From: an uncultured bacterium
GTDB taxonomy: Bacteria > Patescibacteriota > Patescibacteriia > Patescibacteriales > Patescibacteriaceae
NCBI GenBank assembly: GCA_937868555.1
Contig: CALMNI010000199.1
Location: forward strand, 1-7,634
Length of the DNA: 7,634 bases
Direction of reading: 5' to 3'
Shown here piece by piece: positions 1 through 5,056 of this stretch. Both the position numbers and the translations under genes were made by a program. Position 1 is the first letter of the stretch. Every line of letters starts with the position of its first letter. The notes under the pieces are model-generated. The model worked only from the letters and a program-made list of their open reading frames with translations, made no database searches and had not been told where the DNA came from.

Positions 1-465
1 CAATTAGTGCGAAGACGTACCGAGCTTGAGCAGAGAGGATGGGGAAGATATATAGGTTTTATAAAAATCGTTGCATATTTATTTATTCGGCGTCCCTTTA
101 TCAAGGCTCGCCTGCTCAGCCGCGGGGAAGAAAGATTTGCAAGAACACCTTTTGTTTTTATAGGTAACAACCATTATACATTTTCTGGCATTGGGCTCGG
201 AAGCCGGCATGCTTTAAATCAAAATGTGTTAACCGTGTGCACTATGCCTGGCGTTAAGCGCTGGCAGCTTTTAGCACTTATCGCCCGAGGATTTATTGGT
301 TGGCTGCGTCCGCATACGGATATTGAAGCCACATTAGTTAAAGAAGTGAGGGTTGTTTTAGAAAAACCTTTTGTTTTAGTATCTATTGACGGCGAGATTG
401 CAACGATTAAAACTCCCTTGTATTATAAAAGCAAGCCAAAAGCTTTGGCTCTTATGCTGCCTTGA
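1..465 (+). CDS. Diacylglycerol kinase family lipid kinase, C-terminal part (5' end outside window)
   Basis: The frame is open from base 1, so the gene begins upstream; the GTG at 7 is internal, not a start. The visible ~154 residues match the C-terminal beta-rich lobe of the DgkB/YegS/LCB5-type lipid kinase family, which phosphorylates diacylglycerol or related lipids with ATP at the inner membrane face. Diagnostic signs are the FIGNNHYTFSG segment (the family's 'GN...Y.GGG' loop), the hydrophobic/basic stretch before it, and the ending SIDGE...TPLYY...ALALMLP, equivalent to the family's closing 'DGE...P...P..l.vlvP'. The nucleotide-binding GGDGT motif would lie outside the window, so activity cannot be judged. 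It is the first visible gene of a tight operon: its TGA is 4 nt before the next ATG. Family assignment is fairly sure; the lipid substrate is unknown. Confidence 0.8.
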   Translation, partial: QLVRRRTELEQRGWGRYIGFIKIVAYLFIRRPFIKARLLSRGEERFARTPFVFIGNNHYTFSGIGLGSRHALNQNVLTVCTMPGVKRWQLLALIARGFIGWLRPHTDIEATLVKEVRVVLEKPFVLVSIDGEIATIKTPLYYKSKPKALALMLP

Positions 466-469
466 ACGT

Positions 470-1267
470 ATGCGCACGATTATCCATTTATCTGATCTTC
501 ATTTCGGGAGGGATGAGAAAAAGCCAACGGCCGATTTATTGGCCATTATTTCTAAGTTAAAGCCTGATATTATCGTAGTTTCGGGCGATTTAACGCAGCG
601 AGCCACTACTGCTCAGTTCCGCAGCGCTGGTGAATTTTTATCGCATTTTAATAAGCCACTGTTGATATTGCCCGGTAATCATGATATTTCCTTATACGCT
701 TTATGGAACCGTTTTATTGCCCCCTATCGCAAATATAAGCGTTTTATCGATAAGGCGCTTGATCCCCGGTACTCTGATGAAGAAGTAGCGATACTTGGGC
801 TTAATTCGGTGCGAGCCAGCCGCTTTAAAGATGGGCGCGTTAATTCTAAGCAATTAGCCCAGGCAAAAGAATGGCTAGCTTCCGTTCCAAAAAAAGCCGT
901 GAAAATTATATTTTCGCATCATCCTTTTAACCTTCCCAGCACTGCTTCTGCCCGCCCCCTGGCGAGAGCTAAAAAAGCGTTAAGGGCACTTGAAGAAAAC
1001 GAAGTTGATATTTTTTTGTCAGGCCATTTACATCGGACGTCGGTAGGGCATGGCGAGTCGGCCTATAAAATTGCTGCCGGCCATATTTTTATACAAGCGG
1101 GAACGGCAATCTCAAAACGGCGACGCGGCGAAGCCAATGCTTTCAATGTCCTCAGTCTTAATTTCCCACATCTTAAGATTGAAGTCTTTGCCCATGATGG
1201 AAATAATTTTTTCTGTACGCAGGTAAAGAATTTTTTTCATACAGGCAAGGGCTGGAAATTAGAGTAA
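470..1267 (+). CDS. Metallophosphoesterase, CpdA/Icc-like (calcineurin-like fold)
   Basis: This 265-aa protein carries the complete dinuclear-metal signature of calcineurin-like phosphoesterases: D9-x-H11 (SDLHFG), G39-D40 (SGDLT), G69-N70-H71-D72 (PGNHD), H150 in SHHPF, and G185-H186-x-H188 (SGHLH). Spacing and length (about 265-275 aa is usual) fit the class III cyclic-nucleotide phosphodiesterase-like group (CpdA/Icc), a cytoplasmic hydrolase family. The substrate cannot be read from sequence: cyclic nucleotides, other phosphodiesters or phospholipid head groups are all possible. The ATG at 470 is chosen because MRTIIHLSDLHFG starts directly with the first beta strand. The in-frame ATG at 386 would overlap the lipid-kinase gene by 80 bp and add an unrelated tail. 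No Shine-Dalgarno is visible. Placement next to a lipid kinase suggests, but does not show, a role in lipid phosphate turnover. Confidence 0.88.
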   Translation: MRTIIHLSDLHFGRDEKKPTADLLAIISKLKPDIIVVSGDLTQRATTAQFRSAGEFLSHFNKPLLILPGNHDISLYALWNRFIAPYRKYKRFIDKALDPRYSDEEVAILGLNSVRASRFKDGRVNSKQLAQAKEWLASVPKKAVKIIFSHHPFNLPSTASARPLARAKKALRALEENEVDIFLSGHLHRTSVGHGESAYKIAAGHIFIQAGTAISKRRRGEANAFNVLSLNFPHLKIEVFAHDGNNFFCTQVKNFFHTGKGWKLE

Positions 1268-1270
1268 GAT

Positions 1271-2260
1271 ATGAAATCCTCATTCTCCCAATTAATTAAA
1301 GAGGGCAACGTGAGCTGGCTTGGCGTACCGGAGCGCAGCATAGAAACCTTATTGTCTCATGTTTTTTTCTTTGGGAATACAGTTATCAAAATATATAAGC
1401 ATCAGCAAGCGCATTATGGTGATTTTTCTAACTTTAATTTTCGCCAACAATTTTACGTCGAAGATTTTAACTGGAACAAAGAAGTGGCGCCGGATATTTA
1501 TACTGATCTTAAGGCAGTGCGGCGGCAGGAGGGAACATTTGTTGAATGCGATATACACGAGGCCGAAGATTTTTTTATTGAAATGAAGTATGTTAATGAG
1601 GATTATAATCTAACTCATGCTTTAGCGACTGGCAAAATTACATCAACGGAAATAAAGAAACTTACCATAATGATGGTTGAAAAAATGAGGGCTTTAACTG
1701 AAACGCAAAGTGAAAGCTTGCAGCATGTCTTTAAGCGCGGCTTTTTAGCCTTGCAGCGCGAAGCCGTTTTTGATTTACGACAATGGGTCGCTTTAGCAGA
1801 AGATCATATATCGCAACCAGAAGTTGCTGCCATTATCGATGCTCTGTCTGTTGCTATTGAGCATTCTTCATATTTTTCTAATACGGAGAAGCTGCGCTGG
1901 GGATTGGCTATTGATAATAATTGCGATAACCTTTTAATTATTAATGGCGAGCCTTCATGCATAGATAGCATGCCGCCTAAAGAAAGTTGGCGAATTGGCG
2001 ATGAATATTTTATTATTGTTCGGACGGCGGTTGATGCTGAGGTGCTAGGAAATGAAGCTCTAGCCGCGGCGGTATTTGAATGCTACAATGCTTTTTCGGG
2101 CCCTATCCCAGTAGAAGTCACGCTTATCTATCAAATTAGAAGCGCGCTTATACAATGGATGTACCGCTATAAAGTAGGACAGAATGATGCGGCCGAGGCA
2201 TATGGGCATTTTGCCCGTAAAAAATATGCAGAGCTCGCTGCTTTTAATATAGAGAACTAA
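1271..2260 (+). CDS. Aminoglycoside phosphotransferase-fold kinase, COG2187-like, diverged
   Basis: This 329-aa protein has the layout of the uncharacterised APH-like family COG2187. Near the N-terminus, SIETLLSHVFFFGNTVIKIYK (23-43) parallels that family's 'ETHISWVFLTGD.AYKIKK'; K40 would be the ATP-anchoring lysine. Next, NWNKEVAPDIY (67-77) matches its 'N..LAPD.Y' motif, followed by the hinge-like strand FFIEMKYV (101-108). The catalytic loop normally reads HGDLHxGN; here it is A213-I-D215-N-N-C-D-N220, so the catalytic Asp and metal-binding Asn appear kept while His-Gly and the second His are lost. D232 in CIDS would be the second metal-binding Asp. Family members usually lack a known substrate, and some are fused to a P-loop kinase domain, absent here. 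The start lies 3 nt after the upstream stop. Fold assignment is moderately sure; substrate and activity are unknown. This is not evidence of antibiotic resistance. Confidence 0.65.
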   Translation: MKSSFSQLIKEGNVSWLGVPERSIETLLSHVFFFGNTVIKIYKHQQAHYGDFSNFNFRQQFYVEDFNWNKEVAPDIYTDLKAVRRQEGTFVECDIHEAEDFFIEMKYVNEDYNLTHALATGKITSTEIKKLTIMMVEKMRALTETQSESLQHVFKRGFLALQREAVFDLRQWVALAEDHISQPEVAAIIDALSVAIEHSSYFSNTEKLRWGLAIDNNCDNLLIINGEPSCIDSMPPKESWRIGDEYFIIVRTAVDAEVLGNEALAAAVFECYNAFSGPIPVEVTLIYQIRSALIQWMYRYKVGQNDAAEAYGHFARKKYAELAAFNIEN

Positions 2261-2265
2261 CTACT

Positions 2266-3147
2266 ATGGAACCAGAATTTGTCATTATACTTTTTTATCG
2301 TTTTACGCACATCAACGACCCTGCCGCTTTCCGCGACCAACAGCGGGAGTTGTGCCAATCTTTGGGATTGCGGGGACGCTTGCTAATAGCCAGCGAGGGG
2401 CTTAATGGCACTTTTGAGGGCGAGCGGGCTGCCATTAATGAGTATGAAGAAAAACTTCGTTCACTTGAAGGTTTTTCTGAAATCTCTTTTAAAGAAAGTG
2501 CTGGAACAGGAACAGCTTTTACAAAACTGGAAATAAAAGTACGGCGGGAGATTGTTACGTTGGGGGTGGGAGATTTTGATATAGCTAAAGAAACAGCCAA
2601 AGAATTACCAGCTGCGGAGCTTGAGGCGATGTATGAGCGCAATGAAGAATTTTATGTTTTGGACCTACGCAACGATTTTGAATTAAAGGTTGGGCAGTTT
2701 GATAAGACGGTTGATCCCGGTATGCGCAATTTTCGCGATTTACCAGAGCTGTTGCCAAAACTTCAAGAATTAAAAGATAAGAAAGTGGTGGCTGTTTGTA
2801 CGGGTGGCATTCGTTGTGAAAAAGCGACCTGCTTATTGCAGCGTGAGGGCTTTTCTAATTTGTATCAGCTCAAGGATGGCATACATACGTATATGCAAGC
2901 GTTTCCAAATTCTCATTTTAAAGGCTCATTATTTGTTTTTGATAATCGCATGACTACGCCCGTAGTTGATGCGCCGGGACGCGAGATTATCGGCCGTTGC
3001 GCCTATTGCTCGACGCCTTGCGAGCAATTTTATAGCGATGACAGCGTACGTCCTTCCTTAAAGGTAATTTGCTGCCATGAGTGTTTTGAGCAGCACAGCG
3101 ATACGCTGCGCAGCTGTTCACCGGCGGTACCTGCGAGCGCTGTATGA
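2266..3147 (+). CDS. trhO: tRNA uridine(34) hydroxylase TrhO (rhodanese-related, YceA family)
   Basis: TrhO hydroxylates U34 in the anticodon wobble position of certain tRNAs to 5-hydroxyuridine using molecular oxygen (known for the family). The 293-aa protein shows the family order: an N-terminal ferredoxin-like domain (about 1-100) with the signature ASEGLNGT (42-49), a rhodanese domain (about 125-220) with the active-site loop C178-TGGIRC184-EKA, the 'GI..Y...FP...FKGSLFVFD.R' stretch joining domains, and a Cys-rich C-terminal element (C245, C248, C252 and C269, C270, C273) that probably binds metal. Bacterial homologues are typically about 300-350 aa, so this one is slightly short but complete. 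It begins 5 nt after the previous gene with only a weak GAGA upstream, and its TGA overlaps the ATG of the next gene (ATGA). The family call is very sure. Confidence 0.93.
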   Translation: MEPEFVIILFYRFTHINDPAAFRDQQRELCQSLGLRGRLLIASEGLNGTFEGERAAINEYEEKLRSLEGFSEISFKESAGTGTAFTKLEIKVRREIVTLGVGDFDIAKETAKELPAAELEAMYERNEEFYVLDLRNDFELKVGQFDKTVDPGMRNFRDLPELLPKLQELKDKKVVAVCTGGIRCEKATCLLQREGFSNLYQLKDGIHTYMQAFPNSHFKGSLFVFDNRMTTPVVDAPGREIIGRCAYCSTPCEQFYSDDSVRPSLKVICCHECFEQHSDTLRSCSPAVPASAV

Positions 3148-4058
3148 TGATTGTTACGAGCGGACAGCAATATACCGATATAGACGCTTTGGCCTGCGCA
3201 GTGGCTTACGCTGAGCTTTTGCGGTTTGAAGGAAAAAAAGCTGAGGCAATATTGCCCGGTCCTTTGAATCATAGCGTTAGTCCAACTGTTAGAAGCTGGG
3301 ATTTTTCTTTTAGCTCCGAGGGCGCTGCCGAAGGGGATCAGTATGTCATTGTTGATGTTTCAAATCCAGCCAGCTTCGCCCGCTTTGTCAAAAAGGAAAA
3401 CATAGTTGAAATTTTTGATCACCACTACGGCTTTGAAGAAGAGTGGCAAGACGCGCTAGGGGAGAATTGCCATATTGAAACAATAGGAGCCTGCGCGACT
3501 TTAGTATGGGAAGAAATTATTCGTCGAGGCTACGCATCTGCCTGCAGCAAATCTTCGGCGCGATTATTGCTGACTGCTATTATTTCCAACACGCTAAACT
3601 TTGGCGCCCATATAAGCAATGAAAGAGATAGAAGGGCATATGAGCAATTGCATGATATGGCTGACGTAGCGCCTGATTGGACTGCTCGTTATTTTGCTGA
3701 GCAAGAACAGTATGTTTTACAAAATGTCCCAGCAGCGATTCAGGGCGATACTAAAATAGCCATTATTCCTGGCTTTGAAGAAGGAGTGGTGGTTGGCCAA
3801 ATGGAATTATGGGACAGTGGTGCTTTTCTTAAGGCTCATATGAATATTATTAAGAAGACTTTGGAAGGCTATGGTCACGCGCACTGGATTATGTGTTTGC
3901 CATCAGTGGGAGAGGGGAAAACTTATTTTTATACCGAAAGTCCTGATCTATACTCGCTTTTCGGAAAAATTTTAAATATTGGTTTTGATAATGGTTTGGC
4001 AGTAGCTCCTGAATTATGGCTACGCAAAGAAATTCGTAAAAAATTACTTGAGATATAA
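3144..4058 (+). CDS. DHH/DHHA2 phosphoesterase resembling manganese-dependent (family II) inorganic pyrophosphatase
   Basis: This 304-aa protein has the two-domain plan of family II pyrophosphatases. The N-terminal DHH domain shows G7-Q8-x3-D12-x-D14 (canonical GHxNPDTD), IVDVSN with D71, the name-giving D92-H93-H94, the IGACATLVWEE segment (114-124) and ISNTLNF (147-153). The C-terminal DHHA2 domain ends with R294-K295, matching the SRKKQ-type substrate-binding motif. Two metal ligands of the classical enzyme differ: the first His is Q8, and the Asp of 'SDT' is N149. It may therefore be an altered pyrophosphatase, or act on another phosphoester or phosphoanhydride. There is no CBS-domain insertion. 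Two adjacent start codons exist (3144, 3147); 3144 overlaps the trhO stop by 4 nt, indicating translational coupling. It is the last gene before a terminator-like structure. Family assignment is sure; the reaction is not. Confidence 0.82.
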   Translation: MMIVTSGQQYTDIDALACAVAYAELLRFEGKKAEAILPGPLNHSVSPTVRSWDFSFSSEGAAEGDQYVIVDVSNPASFARFVKKENIVEIFDHHYGFEEEWQDALGENCHIETIGACATLVWEEIIRRGYASACSKSSARLLLTAIISNTLNFGAHISNERDRRAYEQLHDMADVAPDWTARYFAEQEQYVLQNVPAAIQGDTKIAIIPGFEEGVVVGQMELWDSGAFLKAHMNIIKKTLEGYGHAHWIMCLPSVGEGKTYFYTESPDLYSLFGKILNIGFDNGLAVAPELWLRKEIRKKLLEI

Positions 4059-4078
4059 ATGGCAGAATTCCTTTGGCC

Positions 4079-4150
4079 GGCCTAAGGGTAGACAAAAAGA
4101 TTTTGCCAGGACGTGTATAAGAAGAAAGAAGAGGCTTAGGCCTTTTTTTT
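4079..4150 (+). terminator. Probable rho-independent terminator of the upstream five-gene operon
   Basis: A run of eight T (4143-4150) follows two possible stems. The local one pairs AGGC (4132-4135) with GCCT (4140-4143) over a TTAG loop, preceded by a purine tract that can pair further with the T run. The other is a perfect 8-bp long-range stem, GGCCTAAG (4079-4086) with CTTAGGCC (4135-4142), enclosing 48 nt. Both put the T tract directly 3' of the stem. Its position 21-92 nt after the DHH gene stop fits an operon end. Strength is uncertain because the local stem is short. Confidence 0.55.
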
Positions 4151-4170
4151 GCTAATATTAAACAAAATAT

Positions 4171-4191
4171 AGTATTCTAGGCTAGAATACT
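4171..4191. promoter_or_regulatory. Perfect 21-bp palindrome, candidate operator
   Basis: AGTATTCTAG (4171-4180), one G, then CTAGAATACT (4182-4191) form an exact inverted repeat with 10-bp arms. It directly abuts, by sharing one base, the -35 box of the promoter for the 222-aa exported protein. The lack of a following T tract argues against a terminator, and the location is typical of a dimeric regulator's binding site. The regulator is unknown; I do not recognise this as a named operator such as the LexA or CIRCE box. Confidence 0.65.
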
Positions 4192-4219
4192 TGACTAAAT
4201 TATAAAAATATGATATAAT
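4191..4219 (+). promoter_or_regulatory. Sigma-70-type extended -10 promoter for the 222-aa exported protein gene
   Basis: TTGACT (4191-4196) and a perfect TATAAT (4214-4219) are separated by 17 bp. TG at 4211-4212 gives the extended -10 form TGATATAAT. Transcription would start near 4225-4227, leaving a roughly 58-nt AT-rich leader before the ATG at 4285. This is the strongest promoter in the window. A small inverted repeat (AACTTAT at 4262-4268, ATAAGTT at 4271-4277) sits in the leader 8 nt before the start codon. Confidence 0.85.
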
Positions 4220-4284
4220 GGTATATTGCTATAAAATGATTTTCAAAAAAAGTCAAATAGCAACTTATACATAAGTTTATAAAT

Positions 4285-4953
4285 ATGAATAAATTCTTAC
4301 TTTTTCTCGCGATCCTTGGTTTAAGCTTTGGCGTTTCAGCCGTACGGGCAGATGATGACGCCACGGCCGTATCAGCAGCTCCAGAGACTATCGTGAGCGA
4401 ACAAATTAAGATTGACCCAATCCTTAAGGACAGTGTTGTAGACGTCACGGTTGGTCCTAAAGAAGACCCTATTGCCATCGAGGTCATTGATACTAAGGAG
4501 GGTAAAGAAGATCCTATTGATGAAACCCCTATTGATATAAAACCTATTGATCTGAACCCTGGAAACGGCGATCTTGTTGTGCCTGGAGATAAAGACGGCA
4601 AAGGAAAAGGTGATCCAACACCAGCCCCAATTCCGGCCCCTGTGTCCGGCGGTGGTTCTTCCTCGGGCGGCAGTTCTTCATCCAGTGCGGCGCTTACTCC
4701 CTTGGCCGTAGCTAGTACTACCGAAACCGCTTTATCGGTTGATACAACGAGTGAGACTCTTGCTTCTCCTGTATCCGCAAAACCTTCATATGCAAATGGA
4801 ACACTGTTGCGCAATGGTCTTGATAAGAAGATTTACCGCGTAGTTAAAGGTAACTTACAACATGTTAAAACCTTGAAGGAATTAAGAAAATATTCTGGTC
4901 AACGAATTATCAATGTTGATCAAATAGTTATTGCTGCTTACTTAGCTTCGTAA
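4285..4953 (+). CDS. Exported acidic, linker-rich protein of unknown function with C-terminal GTLLR...KIY module
   Basis: This 222-aa protein starts with a clear Sec signal peptide: MNK, a hydrophobic core (4-19) and a likely signal peptidase I site after VRA22, before DDD. The mature part has an acidic region (about 23-110) with repeated PI units (45, 62, 77, 82, 87; the last three exactly five residues apart), a PTPAPIPAPV hinge (111-120), a Gly/Ser linker (121-134) and a Thr/Ser/Ala-rich stretch. It ends in a compact module (about 171-219) reading GTLLR...KKIYRVVKG.LQHVKTL.ELRKY. I associate such modules with CPR surface proteins but know no function for them. There is no Cys, no transmembrane anchor after the signal and no LPXTG-like motif. 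No Shine-Dalgarno is visible. The gene has its own strong promoter and terminator, so it is a single-gene transcript. A cell-surface or spacer role is inference. Confidence 0.8.
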   Translation: MNKFLLFLAILGLSFGVSAVRADDDATAVSAAPETIVSEQIKIDPILKDSVVDVTVGPKEDPIAIEVIDTKEGKEDPIDETPIDIKPIDLNPGNGDLVVPGDKDGKGKGDPTPAPIPAPVSGGGSSSGGSSSSSAALTPLAVASTTETALSVDTTSETLASPVSAKPSYANGTLLRNGLDKKIYRVVKGNLQHVKTLKELRKYSGQRIINVDQIVIAAYLAS

Positions 4954-4962
4954 ATACTATTT

Positions 4963-4994
4963 AAAACCCTGTCGCTCGCGAGCGACAGGGTTTT
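4963..4994 (+). terminator. Strong rho-independent terminator after the 222-aa protein gene
   Basis: AAAACCCTGTCGCTCG (4963-4978) is followed immediately by its exact reverse complement (4979-4994), giving a 16-bp perfect inverted repeat with a GC-rich core. The 3' arm ends in TTTT and is followed by GTTTAT. The A-tract on the 5' arm means it could also work on the other strand. It starts 9 nt after the stop codon. Confidence 0.93.
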
Positions 4995-5011
4995 GTTTAT
5001 CTAGTAAAATA

Positions 5012-5041
5012 TTCTTTTGGCGTATATACTATAAGTATAAT
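5012..5041 (+). promoter_or_regulatory. Weak promoter candidate for the 656-aa surface protein gene
   Basis: The 62-nt gap after the terminator must hold a promoter for the next gene. TATAAT at 5036-5041 is a perfect -10, with a poor -35 (TTCTTT/TCTTTT around 5012-5018) at 17-18 bp. An alternative -10 is TATACT at 5025-5030. With the TATAAT choice, transcription would start near 5048, only about 9 nt before the ATG, so the mRNA would be almost leaderless. TATACT-ATA-AGTATA (5025-5039) is a short inverted repeat over this element. Confidence 0.5.
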
Positions 5042-5056
5042 TATTTACTTAACTAT

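Noticed and set aside
7..9. GTG at 7 as the start of the lipid-kinase gene
   Set aside because: The frame is open back to base 1, and the visible part is only the C-terminal lobe, so the true start lies outside the window.
386..469. Longer start for the metallophosphoesterase at ATG 386
   Set aside because: It would overlap the lipid kinase by 80 bp and add 28 residues that are an out-of-frame reading of that gene. The family's first strand begins right after ATG 470.
1271..2260. Aminoglycoside resistance gene
   Set aside because: Only the kinase fold resembles APH enzymes. The motifs fit the uncharacterised COG2187 group, and the catalytic loop is diverged.
2295..2642. 115-codon minus-strand open frame inside trhO
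   Set aside because: It is a shadow of a gene with complete family motifs; its translation shows no recognisable domain.
4059..4085. Eight-codon open frame (MAEFLWPA) right after the DHH gene, possible leader peptide
   Set aside because: It has no Shine-Dalgarno, is followed by a terminator, and runs into the 5' arm of a stem. Short frames like this are expected by chance.
4255..4284. Riboswitch or attenuator in the leader of the 222-aa protein gene
   Set aside because: The leader is only about 58 nt and AT-rich, with one 7-bp weak inverted repeat. That is too little structure for a known riboswitch class.
4200..4814. 204-codon open frame on the minus strand across the 222-aa exported protein gene
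   Set aside because: It is antisense to a gene with a signal peptide, strong promoter and terminator. Its Ser/Pro/Gly-rich translation simply mirrors the low-complexity linker on the other strand.
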